Origin: Planococcus halotolerans | GTDB lineage: Bacteria; Bacillota; Bacilli; Bacillales_A; Planococcaceae | Reading direction: 5' to 3' | NCBI RefSeq assembly: GCF_003289955.1 | Contig: NZ_QLZR01000001.1 | Span: forward strand, 310,001-374,000 | DNA length: 64,000 nt | In this document: piece after piece, positions 35,213 through 44,217 of the stretch | Layout of the letters: every line of letters begins with the position of its first letter | Numbering within the stretch: the first letter of the stretch is position 1 | Position numbers and translations under genes: made by a program | Notes under the pieces: model-generated | What the model was told of the DNA's origin: nothing | Seen by the model: the letters and a program-made list of their open reading frames with translations, nothing else | Database searches by the model: none

Positions 35213-35243
35213 AAAAAACCGGCCGTTTGGTGGCCGGTTTTTT
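35213..35243 (+). terminator. Rho-independent terminator
   Basis: AAAAAACCGGCC pairs with GGCCGGTTTTTT around a 7-base loop; it can act on both strands between the lipoprotein and CBS genes. Confidence 0.9.
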
Positions 35244-35269
35244 CATAGTTTCTCTGTGTTTTTTGTTGA

Positions 35270-35695
35270 TTATTTTTCCGGTTCTGCCGGTTCTGAAACT
35301 TCATCCAGTGCAATGTCTGCATTGCCATACGATTTGTCTTTTACAGCTATATCCCCGAGCGACACGATTCCAACAACCTTGTCATTATCAACGATTGGTA
35401 AACGACGAATCTGGTGGTCAGCCATCAGTTCTGCTGCATCTTCCACAGACATATCTTGGCTTCCTGTCACCATGCTCTCTGAAAGGATTTCAGAAACCGC
35501 AGTATCCAATGAAATATTATCTGCAATACCCCGGACTACGATATCGCGGTCCGTAATGATGCCGATCAACTTGTCATTATCAACTATCGGAATTGATCCC
35601 ACATTAATCTCTTTCATTTTTGCGGCTGCTTCCTGCAGGGATGTTTGAGGCGTGCATGTGTCTACTTCCTTTGTCATTATATCTGCTACTTTCAT
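35270..35695 (-). CDS. CBS-pair protein (YhcV-like)
   Basis: 141 residues consisting of two CBS motifs: IMTKEVDTCTPQTSL with VGSIPIVDNDKLIGIITDRDI, and ILSESMVTGSQDMSV with IRRLPIVDNDKVVGIVSLGDI. Tandem CBS pairs bind adenosine nucleotides. Soluble. ATG 35695 follows AAAGGAGG, and the CBS domain starts right there; the in-frame extension to 35752 is not needed. The C-terminus is an acidic tail. Role unknown. Confidence 0.88.
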   Translation of the reverse strand: MKVADIMTKEVDTCTPQTSLQEAAAKMKEINVGSIPIVDNDKLIGIITDRDIVVRGIADNISLDTAVSEILSESMVTGSQDMSVEDAAELMADHQIRRLPIVDNDKVVGIVSLGDIAVKDKSYGNADIALDEVSEPAEPEK

Positions 35696-35770
35696 TTGAA
35701 AAGCCTCCTTTATATTTTCATCATATTCCTTGTTTATCCTTTCTGAATCCATCGAAACCTTTTGGACACA

Positions 35771-35804
35771 AAAAAAGCGATTCCGCTATTAAACGGAATC
35801 GCTT
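35771..35804 (-). terminator. Rho-independent terminator of the amino-acid ABC operon
   Basis: On the minus strand AAGCGATTCCG pairs with CGGAATCGCTT, then TTTTTTTGTG. Confidence 0.9.
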
Positions 35805-35812
35805 CAGCTAAA

Positions 35813-36535
35813 TCACTCAACCAATTGGATAAATTGTTTGGTGCGCTCATTTTGTGGATTTTCAAAGAAATTCTTGGGGTCGGCAGATTCAATGATCGTC
35901 CCTTGGTCAATCATGATGATACGGTCCGCCACTTCTTTGGCGAACTTCATCTCATGGGTGACGACAACCATCGTCATGCCTTCTTCTGCAAGCTGCTTCA
36001 TAACCTGAAGTACTTCCCCCACTAATTCAGGGTCAAGCGCAGAAGTCGGTTCGTCGAACAGCATTACTTTCGGTTCCATCGCTAAAGATCTGGCAATGGC
36101 TACACGCTGTTTTTGACCACCGGAGAGTTTGCTTGGATAAACATCTGCCTTATCTTCAAGGCCGACTTTCCTCAGCAAATTCATCCCCAATTTCTTCGCT
36201 TCTTCTTTTTTCATCTTCTTAACTGTAATCGGCGCTTCAATAACATTTTCCAGAACTGATTTGTGCGGAAACAGATTGAAATGCTGGAAAACCATTCCGA
36301 CTTCTGCCCGAATTTTGGCCAAGTCCTCTTTTTTCGGATTAATTGTGTGTCCATCAATAGTAATTTCACCACTATTAATCATTTCCAAAAAGTTGAAACA
36401 TCTAAGAAGTGTACTTTTCCCCGATCCACTGACACCGACGAGGACGACCACTTCCTGAGGCTTCACATGCAAATCAACACCTTTTAGCACTTCCAAGTCG
36501 CCGAAGGATTTGTGTATATTTTTTCCTACTATCAT
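35813..36535 (-). CDS. Polar amino acid ABC transporter, ATP-binding subunit
   Basis: 240 residues. Walker [13 protein letters not shown], signature LSGGQKQR, Walker [14 protein letters not shown] and switch His in VVTHEM are present; length and sequence follow the GlnQ/ArtM/TcyC group. It powers uptake through the adjacent permease. It is the last gene of the operon (binding protein, permease, ATPase), starting 12 bases after the permease. Substrate could be glutamine, arginine or cystine; not determinable here. Confidence 0.94.
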   Translation of the reverse strand: MIVGKNIHKSFGDLEVLKGVDLHVKPQEVVVLVGVSGSGKSTLLRCFNFLEMINSGEITIDGHTINPKKEDLAKIRAEVGMVFQHFNLFPHKSVLENVIEAPITVKKMKKEEAKKLGMNLLRKVGLEDKADVYPSKLSGGQKQRVAIARSLAMEPKVMLFDEPTSALDPELVGEVLQVMKQLAEEGMTMVVVTHEMKFAKEVADRIIMIDQGTIIESADPKNFFENPQNERTKQFIQLVE

Positions 36536-36547
36536 GTCTGTTCCTCC

Positions 36548-37216
36548 TTAGGCTTTGTCCACATCGAGTTTATTTTCATACAAGCGCAACAGGAATGTGA
36601 AGATCATTACAAGCACTAAGTAATAGAGAGCGACTACCAGGAAAGATTCGAAAGCCTGATAAGATTGTGCTGCTTCACGGTTTGCAAGTGAGAAGATTTC
36701 CGCCACACCGATAATATAAACAAGTGATGAATCCTTCAATGTAATGATGAACTGGTTGCCAAGCGGCGGAATTGAGCGGCGCAATGCCTGCGGAAAGACA
36801 ATTCGCTGCATTGTCTGCTTGCGGTTCATCCCAAGAGACAGGCTGGCTTCGCGCTGTCCCGGGTCAATGCCCTGAATCGCGCCACGGAATATCTCCGCAA
36901 TATAAGCACCATTATGCACTCCGAGTGCTATGGCACCTGCCCAGAAATTGGACATTGTATAAATTTCAACTATTCCGAAATACAGGAACATGATTTGAAC
37001 AATCAATGGCGTTCCCCGTATTACTGTTATATAGACATTAGCAATCCCTCTAAGGATTTTCGACCCGGATATTTTCATTAATGCAAAAACCAGGCCGATA
37101 ACCGTTCCCAGAATAACCCCGATTGCCGTCAATTCAAGCGTGACGACACTTGCTTCAAGGAATCCAGGATATGTCCGCATAAATACATCAAATACGGTGA
37201 CAAATATCTCCGGCAT
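36548..37216 (-). CDS. Polar amino acid ABC transporter, permease
   Basis: 222 residues with five membrane segments. The family motif RGTPLIVQIMFLYFG (about residues 68-82) and the coupling loop EASLSLGMNRKQTMQRIVFP (about 123-142) define the HisM/GlnP-type permeases. ATG 37216. Same operon as the flanking ATPase and binding protein. Confidence 0.94.
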   Translation of the reverse strand: MPEIFVTVFDVFMRTYPGFLEASVVTLELTAIGVILGTVIGLVFALMKISGSKILRGIANVYITVIRGTPLIVQIMFLYFGIVEIYTMSNFWAGAIALGVHNGAYIAEIFRGAIQGIDPGQREASLSLGMNRKQTMQRIVFPQALRRSIPPLGNQFIITLKDSSLVYIIGVAEIFSLANREAAQSYQAFESFLVVALYYLVLVMIFTFLLRLYENKLDVDKA

Positions 37217-37245
37217 ACATTTCCACTCCTCTTCTTACCAAGAAA

Positions 37246-38091
37246 TTATTCGAGAACTTCGACACCTTCAAGGTCTACGTCGAGGAGATTGCGGCCAAAC
37301 CATTTTTCTGAAATCTCGTCATAAGTCCCATTTTCAATAATTGCATCCAATGCTGCATTGATTTCCTCCAGCAATGCTTCATCGTCTTTACGTACAGCGA
37401 TTGATGGCTGTTCAATCCATAGTGGATCTCCGACCATTTCAATTTCCAGACCGGCGTTTTGGGCTTCAAAACCTACCACGTCTGCTGTAATAACTGCATC
37501 TAATCGTCCTTCAATAGTTAAATCATTCAAAGCCACAACATCACTGTCATAGTATTGGATATTGTCCTGATCTGTATACTCAAGTGCAGCTTCTTCGTAC
37601 GTACTTTGTCCGACTACGCCAATTGTTGCGCCTTCCAAATCTTCTGCAGATTGTATTTCCGTAGTTCCTTCACGGACAAAAATTGCTCCCCCTGAATAGT
37701 AATACGGATCCGAGAAACTCACTTGCTCCTCGCGTTCTGCTGTCTTGGACATCGAGCCGATTATTGCATCATAACGGTTTGAATTCAACCCTTGTATAAT
37801 CGTTTGGAACGGAGTCGTCACCGGATTCGGTTCCAATCCCATTTCTTCTGCAATTGCATTTCCGATATCAATATCAAAACCTTGCAAATCGCCGCCTTCT
37901 TCAAAGCTGAAAGGTTTGTACAAACCACTCGATGCAGTCGTAAATTGCCCTTCTTCCAATAGGTTCAAATCGCTTCCTGCGCCTTCAGATCCAGTTCCTT
38001 CTGAACCGCCTGATGAATCATCTTCACCGCATGCGGCCATAATCATGCCTGCTGATAAAACTATACCTAAAAATGGATATTTCTTTTTCAT
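37246..38091 (-). CDS. Polar amino acid ABC transporter, substrate-binding lipoprotein
   Basis: 281 residues. Lipobox MAAC (Cys21), Gly/Ser/Glu-rich spacer to about residue 45, then the type 2 periplasmic binding fold: SGLYKPFSFEEGGDLQGFDID (ligand contacts), IIGSMSKTAEREEQVSFSDPYY, and IGVVGQSTYEEA. The RYDAIIGSMSKTAER arrangement resembles GlnH/ArtP/FliY. Ligand unknown. ATG 38091. It lies 77 bases downstream of an RpiR regulator in the same direction. Confidence 0.93.
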   Translation of the reverse strand: MKKKYPFLGIVLSAGMIMAACGEDDSSGGSEGTGSEGAGSDLNLLEEGQFTTASSGLYKPFSFEEGGDLQGFDIDIGNAIAEEMGLEPNPVTTPFQTIIQGLNSNRYDAIIGSMSKTAEREEQVSFSDPYYYSGGAIFVREGTTEIQSAEDLEGATIGVVGQSTYEEAALEYTDQDNIQYYDSDVVALNDLTIEGRLDAVITADVVGFEAQNAGLEIEMVGDPLWIEQPSIAVRKDDEALLEEINAALDAIIENGTYDEISEKWFGRNLLDVDLEGVEVLE

Positions 38092-38167
38092 ATTGTTCTC
38101 CCCTTTTCGTTTTATGATTCACCAAAACGCCTGGGCGTTCCGGGGCTTGCCTTTACATTGGGTGTAA

Positions 38168-39010
38168 TCAGATGAACACTTCTTTCTCCATATAAATCGC
38201 TTCTACTTTTGCCAAATTCCGCTTGACTTTCGAATGTTCTTTTACATATACAAAACGCATAATTGAAGCAATCAGCGCATGCACTGCTGTATAGGAATCA
38301 ATATTCAAATTCGAGTTTACGAGAACCTCCAATGAAATATCAGCGTAATCCGCTGCGGGAGAAACTGCAGAGTCTGTAATCAGCACCACTTTGGCTCCTT
38401 GTTTTTTGGCAGTCGCCAGTGTATCGATGACGGATTTTGTATACCGCGGGAAAACAAAAGCGATTACCGTATCTTCAGCAGTCAATGCAGACAATTGCCG
38501 GTAATATTGGCCATCTCCATGCATCAGCAATTCGGCATGATCCAAAGTCAGATTCAGCCAGGATGTCATAAAATGGGCGAGTCCAAAATCAAAAAAATTG
38601 CCGGTAACGTAAATATTCTTTGCCTGGCCGATGTGATCGACTGCCTGCAGCAACTGATCTTCATCCATCGACTGCTTTAACTGTGTGATGCTTGCGATAT
38701 CCGCATCCAGCAGGTTTGCCAAAAATGATTGCTCGACTGCGGGCTGTGCATCGGATTCCTCGACTTGCTCAAAGCGCTCTTCCGCGAGTTTCCTCTGGAG
38801 CACATGCTGAAATTCAGCATAGCCTCGATAGCCTAATTTTTGGGACCATCTGATTACGGTCGATTCACTGACATTGACCCTCTTTCCTACTTCCAAAGCA
38901 GATGAGAAGGCGAGAAAGATAGGTTCTTTGAAAAAAAGATCCCCAATCTTTTTTTGTCCCGAACTAAAATTTTTATAAGAACTTGAAACATTCCGCAGTA
39001 AATCCTGCAT
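38168..39010 (-). CDS. RpiR/MurR-family transcriptional regulator
   Basis: 280 residues. The N-terminal 75 residues are an RpiR helix-turn-helix (FSSALEVGKRVNVSESTVIRWSQKLGYRG region), and residues 110-260 form a SIS domain (IYVTGNFFDFGLAHF, VIAFVFPRYTKSVIDTLATA). SIS domains of this family usually bind sugar phosphates, whereas the neighbouring genes import an amino acid, so its ligand is an open question. ATG 39010 follows GGGGGC. It precedes the ABC transporter genes in the same orientation and may control them. A short GC hairpin (AACGCC/GGCGTT near 38128) lies between. Confidence 0.88.
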   Translation of the reverse strand: MQDLLRNVSSSYKNFSSGQKKIGDLFFKEPIFLAFSSALEVGKRVNVSESTVIRWSQKLGYRGYAEFQHVLQRKLAEERFEQVEESDAQPAVEQSFLANLLDADIASITQLKQSMDEDQLLQAVDHIGQAKNIYVTGNFFDFGLAHFMTSWLNLTLDHAELLMHGDGQYYRQLSALTAEDTVIAFVFPRYTKSVIDTLATAKKQGAKVVLITDSAVSPAADYADISLEVLVNSNLNIDSYTAVHALIASIMRFVYVKEHSKVKRNLAKVEAIYMEKEVFI

Positions 39011-39258
39011 ATTTTACAGCCCCCAATGTAAAAACAAGCTAGTGTACTGTAATAAGTATACCTTAATGCAGGATTTCCTTCAATAATTAATTGAATATTC
39101 TTTTTAAAATGAATAATTTGAGGAATTATTTATTTCTTTTTCCCTATATGCTGTCCATCTAAACTACTAAGTAATTTACAAAATGAGATAAGCTGACCCT
39201 GACTTCCTCTCTTTAGTGAGTTTTCAAGTATACTATTTGTACAACTAGTAATGGAGTG

Positions 39259-40017
39259 ATGTTTTTGAAGTGGGAAGAAAGAATTTACCGTTTATTCCTG
39301 GTTTGGTATGTAATCGGCATCGTACTGCTTGGCTTTGATTTATTGCCTGTCTGGCTGGAATGGGCAAATGCCGTATTTCTTATATTGGCCGGTACAATAG
39401 GCTTCCTGTACTTTTTGAAGCGTTTCGGAAAATCTGTCGGCATTACCATTGGCCTAACCATATTTTTCTCGACATTCATCATTGAAGGAGCAGGCGCGAA
39501 TTCCGGTTTCCTGTTCGGCTCTTATGATTACACAGAGCGTTTTGCACCGAATCTATTCGGTGTGCCGATCGCCATCGGATTTGCCTGGCTGATGGTCGTG
39601 GCAACATCCCATGTATTGGCCCGCTGGATATTTCCGCATGGAACAATCGCATACGCTGTCACCGGCGGGATTGGTGCCGTCATCATGGATCTGATTATCG
39701 ATCCCGTCGCCTATCGCTTGAAGTCTTATTGGATTTGGGAGGACACCGGCTGGTATTACGGTATCCCGTGGACCAACTTTTTCGGATGGTTTTTGGTATC
39801 CTTCGCCTTGCACCTTCTCATCGACTTGGCAATGCGGCATAAGTCAATGTCCATAACCAATGAAACCGCTGAACGCAGACTGGTACTGCTGTATCTTTTG
39901 ATGATTGTTATGTTCGCCATGCTTGGAGCTCTCGGCGGCTTGTGGCTCGCTGTTGCAGCAAGCACAATACCAACGATCCTGCTGGTAGCCTTAGCATGGA
40001 AAAGGAGGCCCTTATGA
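39259..40017 (+). CDS. CruF-like carotenoid hydratase (carotenoid biosynthesis membrane protein)
   Basis: About 252 residues, seven hydrophobic segments. Motifs of the CruF/DUF422 family are visible: FIIEGAGANSGFLFGSYDY (about residues 75-93), GVPIAIGFAWLMV and IMDLIIDPVAYRLKSYWIWED. CruF enzymes add water across a terminal double bond of acyclic carotenoids. As first gene of a C30 carotenoid operon it probably makes the tertiary hydroxyl that is then glycosylated. ATG 39259 is annotated, but TTG 39265 has better spacing to TGGAG and may be the true start. The next gene overlaps as ATGA. Confidence 0.87.
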   Translation: MFLKWEERIYRLFLVWYVIGIVLLGFDLLPVWLEWANAVFLILAGTIGFLYFLKRFGKSVGITIGLTIFFSTFIIEGAGANSGFLFGSYDYTERFAPNLFGVPIAIGFAWLMVVATSHVLARWIFPHGTIAYAVTGGIGAVIMDLIIDPVAYRLKSYWIWEDTGWYYGIPWTNFFGWFLVSFALHLLIDLAMRHKSMSITNETAERRLVLLYLLMIVMFAMLGALGGLWLAVAASTIPTILLVALAWKRRPL

Positions 40018-40685
40018 TAGAAGCGAAGAAAAGCCGTTTATTCGAAAAAGGCTTTGCCATCTACCTCTTTCCTTTACTGCGTCGATCATTCTCCCACCTG
40101 CTTGGCCGAAATGTCCGCAAGATTCCAGAGCGGCCGGTAATTTTCATCGCGAACCACAGCTCATGGTGGGATGGATTGCTGTTTTTCTTTTTAAACCATA
40201 CTGTCTGGAAACACGATATCCATATGATGATGCATGAAAAGAATTTAGAGAAATTCAAGTTCTTCCGGTACCTCGGTGCCTTTTCTATCGAAAAGCAAAA
40301 TCCGAAAGACATTATCCGCTCTCTCCAATATGCCGAAACGTTATTGAAAGAAGGAAAGTCGGTCGTGCTGTTTCCGCAAGGGGATGAGTACCATCAGGAA
40401 ATCCGTCCTCTCGACTTTTCCAATGGAATCGGCTACCTGGTCGAAAAACACCCGGAAGTTCCTGTCATTCCCATAGCGTTCTATTATTCATTCAGGCACG
40501 AACAAAAACCTGAAGTCTGGATTGATCAAGGCTCTTGTTTTTCAATAGAAGAAATTCATGGCACCTCCAGAAAAGCAAGAACCGCCTTTTTACAGCAGGC
40601 TGTTACAGCCCAGGTGGATGACTTAAAAAAAGAAGCAATTGCAGAGAACACATCTGCTTTTGAAGATCTTTTAAAAAAGGGGTGA
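40014..40685 (+). CDS. Lysophospholipid-type acyltransferase in carotenoid operon (CrtO-like role)
   Basis: 223 residues of the PlsC/LPLAT superfamily: the catalytic HX4D motif is NHSSWWDG (about residues 43-50) and the substrate motif is FPQGDEYHQEI (about 121-131). A hydrophobic stretch lies near residue 55. ATG 40014 follows AAAGGAGG. In this operon it most likely esterifies the sugar of a glycosylated carotenoid with a fatty acid, the step CrtO performs for staphyloxanthin; sequence similarity to CrtO itself could not be tested. Confidence 0.85.
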   Translation: MIEAKKSRLFEKGFAIYLFPLLRRSFSHLLGRNVRKIPERPVIFIANHSSWWDGLLFFFLNHTVWKHDIHMMMHEKNLEKFKFFRYLGAFSIEKQNPKDIIRSLQYAETLLKEGKSVVLFPQGDEYHQEIRPLDFSNGIGYLVEKHPEVPVIPIAFYYSFRHEQKPEVWIDQGSCFSIEEIHGTSRKARTAFLQQAVTAQVDDLKKEAIAENTSAFEDLLKKG

Positions 40686-40694
40686 AATAAAATT

Positions 40695-41801
40695 ATGCTG
40701 ATATGGATATTTAGTCTATGCCTTGCCTTTTTCCTGATTTGGACAGTCATCAATAGCCTTTTCATGCCAGCATTGCCCAAAATTCCCGCTGTCAGCGGCG
40801 AGCCACTACTTTCCGTGATGGTCCCGATGCGCAATGAAGAGCGAAATGTTAAATCGCTTATCACTTCTCTGAAAAACAGTACATATCCGAATAGTGAATT
40901 CATCATTCTGAATGATCAGTCCACTGACCGCACACAGGAACTGCTTGAAAAAGCGATTGGCGGCGATAATCGCTTTACGCTGCTGCAGGGAGTGGAGCTG
41001 CCTGCAGGCTGGATAGGCAAAGTGCATGCTTGCCATCAGCTGCAAAAGGCGGCTTCAGGAGAATATTTATTGTTTGTGGATGCAGATATAAATTTCAATC
41101 CACAGGCTTTCGAGCAATCGTTGGCCCTGCTTCAGCAGACCAATTCGAAAGCATTGTCCGGTTTCCCCGCATTCGAAGTAGCTCCTTTTTTAAGTAAACT
41201 GCTCGTACCGATGCAGCATTTTGTGGTTTTCTTCCATTTGCCCTTAGCATTGGCCAACTATGCCTCATTTCCTGCTGCAACGGCAGCACACGGCGCCTGG
41301 ATGCTTTTTGACAGAAAAACGTATGACGAAATTGGCGGCCATCAGTCTGTTCATAGTTCACTTGTAGAGGATGTCCATATTTCCCGGGAAATAAAAAAAG
41401 CCGGACATCGCATGATGCTGGCTAACATTACGAAATCTGTCAGCAGCAAAATGTACGAAACCAACAAGGAAGTATGGGAAGGTTTTTTGAAAAATAGTTA
41501 TACAGGAATAGGACGCTCTCCTGCAATGGCTTTTTCTCTGACTTTGTTTTATATATTGTTTTATGTATCCCCTGCTGTTTTGGCTGTCATTGGCTTATTG
41601 ATGTTTGAGCCGTGGTTCCTCCTTCCTTACCTGCTTATTAGCCTGCAGCAGCTTTATGTCATGATAAGAACACGCCAAAATCCGCTTCTGGCATTTCTGA
41701 TGCCGCTCCAGGCTGCTGCAATGATCGCTGTTTTGCTGCATGCAATGCAAAAATCCCGCAGCAAGCAATCTTACTCATGGAAAGGCAGGAATTATTTATG
41801 A
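40695..41801 (+). CDS. Family 2 glycosyltransferase, carotenoid type (CrtQ-like)
   Basis: 368 residues. An N-terminal membrane segment, then a GT-A domain with VMVPMRNEERNVKSLI, ILNDQSTDRT, the DxD motif in LFVDADINF and the acceptor region SLVEDVHISREIK; two or three membrane segments at the C-terminus (about residues 275-355). The layout is that of CrtQ, which attaches glucose to a diaponeurosporenoate-type carotenoid at the membrane. ATG 40695 follows AAAGGGGTG. Same operon as the hydratase and acyltransferase. Confidence 0.9.
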   Translation: MLIWIFSLCLAFFLIWTVINSLFMPALPKIPAVSGEPLLSVMVPMRNEERNVKSLITSLKNSTYPNSEFIILNDQSTDRTQELLEKAIGGDNRFTLLQGVELPAGWIGKVHACHQLQKAASGEYLLFVDADINFNPQAFEQSLALLQQTNSKALSGFPAFEVAPFLSKLLVPMQHFVVFFHLPLALANYASFPAATAAHGAWMLFDRKTYDEIGGHQSVHSSLVEDVHISREIKKAGHRMMLANITKSVSSKMYETNKEVWEGFLKNSYTGIGRSPAMAFSLTLFYILFYVSPAVLAVIGLLMFEPWFLLPYLLISLQQLYVMIRTRQNPLLAFLMPLQAAAMIAVLLHAMQKSRSKQSYSWKGRNYL

Positions 41802-43279
41802 GCAAAACGATTATCATAGGCGGCGGCCTTGGTGGTCTATCCGCGGCTGTGACTCTTGCGAATGCTGGGATGGAAGTGGAGTTATATGAAAAAAATGACC
41901 ATTTCGGCGGGAAGCTGATGCCCGTTCAACTGGGCAGCCACTCATTTGATTTCGGTCCAAATACAATCACCATGCCGGAAGTTTTTAAAGCGGTTATCGA
42001 ACAGACGGGGGAAAACGTTTCCGATTATTTCGATTTGATTCCTTTACCGACACATACCAGAAACCACTTCCCTGACGGTCGGCATCTTGATTTTTCTTCC
42101 GACAAAGAAGTCATGCAGATAGAGTTGAATCGAATTGCAGCGGATGATGCGAAGAACTATACGTACTTCCTGGATGAAATCAGCCGTATCTACAATTTAG
42201 CGGAACGCTATTTCTTCCCTTCCACTTTCCAATCATGGCGAGATTACCTGTCTCCTTCATTAGGCAAGGCCCTGTTGCAAGTGCGGCCGATAGAAACGAT
42301 GGATCATTTCTACAAGAGATATTTTAAAGATCCCGTTTTGCTGCAGGCATTTGGCCGTTATGCAACATATATCGGTTCATCTCCCTATAAAGCCCCAGCA
42401 ACCTTTTCAATGATTGCTTATCTGGAATTGGTCGGCGGGGTGTATTACGCTAAAGGCGGAAACACACGCATTGCGGAAGGGTTTGCTGCTGTTGCCATAA
42501 AAAGAGGCGCACATCTCCATTCCAGTAAACCCGTCGCAAGAATAGTCGTCAAAGATGGAAAAGCTGCAGGGATAGAGTTGGAAGACGGTACTGTATCCGA
42601 GGCAGATGCTGTTATTCTGAATGGCGATCTGTTGACGGCCTTTACTCAACTAACCGCTGAAAGTGAACGTCCGTCTTTCAGCAATGAAAGGAGTGAATCC
42701 TTCGAGCCTTCCATTTCCGCGTTTGTGATATTGGCTGGTTTGAATACACGCTTGCCTGGACTGAAGCATCATAATGTCTATTTCTCTGGAGATTACCCGA
42801 GAGAATTTGACGAACTCTTTGAAAAGAAGAGCTATTCCGAAGAGCCGACAGTGTATATCAGCAACTCTTCAATTTCCGATCCGTCCGTATCGCCCGATGG
42901 AGACAATCTGTTCATTCTTGTAAATGCACCCGCTCTTACTTCAGAAGGTGATTTGCAAATAGATGCCGAAACTTATAAAAATCGGATATACGATTTTCTG
43001 GAGACCTATGGGCTGGATATCCGAAGCCATCTTGTTGAAGAAGAGGTCTTTACTCCTTCTTTTATAGCTGAAAATTTCAATGCTTTCCGCGGCGCATTAT
43101 ATGGCCCCTCCTCACATCGGAAAAAAGACGCTTTTTTGCGGCCTGCAAATGCCAGCCCGGATATCAAAGACCTCTACTTTGTCGGCGGCAGCACCCATCC
43201 CGGCGGTGGATCTCCGATGGTTACGATGAGCGGCCATAATGTTGCAAATCTCATTTTGAAAAAGTTCAACCTTCTGTAA
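41798..43279 (+). CDS. crtP: Carotenoid oxidase, CrtP/CrtNb-like
   Basis: 493 residues. FAD-binding IIIGGGLGGLSAAVTLA at the N-terminus and the C-terminal VGGSTHPGGGSPMVTMSG place it in the CrtI/CrtN superfamily. Internal segments FDFGPNTITMP, YATYIGSSPYKAPATFSM and FRGALYG follow S. aureus CrtP (diaponeurosporene oxidase, also CrtNb) better than CrtN, as I recall those sequences. It would oxidise a terminal methyl of the C30 chain to the aldehyde. ATG 41798 overlaps the preceding stop as ATGA. Last gene of the plus-strand operon. Confidence 0.87.
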   Translation: MSKTIIIGGGLGGLSAAVTLANAGMEVELYEKNDHFGGKLMPVQLGSHSFDFGPNTITMPEVFKAVIEQTGENVSDYFDLIPLPTHTRNHFPDGRHLDFSSDKEVMQIELNRIAADDAKNYTYFLDEISRIYNLAERYFFPSTFQSWRDYLSPSLGKALLQVRPIETMDHFYKRYFKDPVLLQAFGRYATYIGSSPYKAPATFSMIAYLELVGGVYYAKGGNTRIAEGFAAVAIKRGAHLHSSKPVARIVVKDGKAAGIELEDGTVSEADAVILNGDLLTAFTQLTAESERPSFSNERSESFEPSISAFVILAGLNTRLPGLKHHNVYFSGDYPREFDELFEKKSYSEEPTVYISNSSISDPSVSPDGDNLFILVNAPALTSEGDLQIDAETYKNRIYDFLETYGLDIRSHLVEEEVFTPSFIAENFNAFRGALYGPSSHRKKDAFLRPANASPDIKDLYFVGGSTHPGGGSPMVTMSGHNVANLILKKFNLL

Positions 43280-43348
43280 ACGAGAGAATCCCTATGGTAA
43301 AAAGACAAAATAAAAAATCAGCCGGATATTGATGGGCTGATTCTGGAG

Positions 43349-43373
43349 AGATATGCCCGCTTGAGGCATATCT
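43349..43373. terminator. Terminator between the convergent carotenoid operons
   Basis: AGATATGCC pairs with GGCATATCT around 7 bases, followed by TATTTTATTTG. A second hairpin without T run (AATCAGCC/GGGCTGATT) precedes it near 43317-43343. Confidence 0.75.
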
Positions 43374-43386
43374 TATTTTATTTGTT

Positions 43387-44217
43387 TTAAAGGCAAGCCA
43401 ATATCTGTTGCTTGGATTGATCCGGCACAAAATGTTTTTGGCCGAATACGTTATAGTCTTTCTTTCGGATGGTCGTCAAGATTTCGCGGTACACCAAGCC
43501 GGCTCCTTTTACCGGAATCCTCGAACTGACCGGGTACTCATTTATCGTTTCAAACGCTTTTTGATAGTAATACTCCGCTTCTTTGGCCATCTCTTCCCAA
43601 ACTGAAACAAAAGCAGGCGTTACTGTTTTTCTGCGCAGATCTTCTTCGTTCAAATTGTATTTTTTCATCAGTTCCGCTGGCAGATAAACTCGTCCCAAAC
43701 CAAGATCTTCATCGATGTCCCTAAGAATATTGGTGATTTGCATTGCATAACCGAGTGCGATTGCCCCCTCTTTTAAAATCGCTGTTTTGCCGGGGGCCAG
43801 TACGGGCAATAGCATGAGCCCGACCGAACTGGCTACATGATAACTGTAATCCAATACATCATCCACAGTTCTGTAATATTTCATCAGCAAATCCATTTCC
43901 TGTCCGGCAATCATACTGGCATACGCCTCATCGTCCATATCATAATTCCGGAAGACGTCAGAGAGGGCAAGCCACATGGGATTTTCCGCGTCGAAATTGC
44001 CAGCTAAAAAATCGTTGAATTCCTGCTTGAAGAGAGACAATTCACGGACGGGATCCGCACCTTCGTCCACAATATCATCCACTGTCCGGCAAAAAGCATA
44101 AATAGCCCATACCGCTTTCCTTTTTTCCTTTGGTAGCATTGAAAAGCTTTTGTAGAAACTTTTGGAATTGGCAGCAATAACTTCTTCGCAAAAACGATAT
44201 GCTTGGTTTATTTCCAT
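43387..44217 (-). CDS. crtM: 4,4'-diapophytoene synthase
   Basis: 276 residues of the squalene/phytoene synthase family. The two Mg-binding aspartate motifs are RTVDDIVDEGAD (about residues 44-55) and TNILRDIDEDLGLGRVYLP (about 165-183). In a cluster with CrtN-type desaturases and no C40 genes, it should condense two farnesyl diphosphates to diapophytoene. ATG 44217 follows AGAGG; it overlaps the crtN stop as ATGA. Last gene of a three-gene minus-strand operon. Confidence 0.93.
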   Translation of the reverse strand: MEINQAYRFCEEVIAANSKSFYKSFSMLPKEKRKAVWAIYAFCRTVDDIVDEGADPVRELSLFKQEFNDFLAGNFDAENPMWLALSDVFRNYDMDDEAYASMIAGQEMDLLMKYYRTVDDVLDYSYHVASSVGLMLLPVLAPGKTAILKEGAIALGYAMQITNILRDIDEDLGLGRVYLPAELMKKYNLNEEDLRRKTVTPAFVSVWEEMAKEAEYYYQKAFETINEYPVSSRIPVKGAGLVYREILTTIRKKDYNVFGQKHFVPDQSKQQILACL

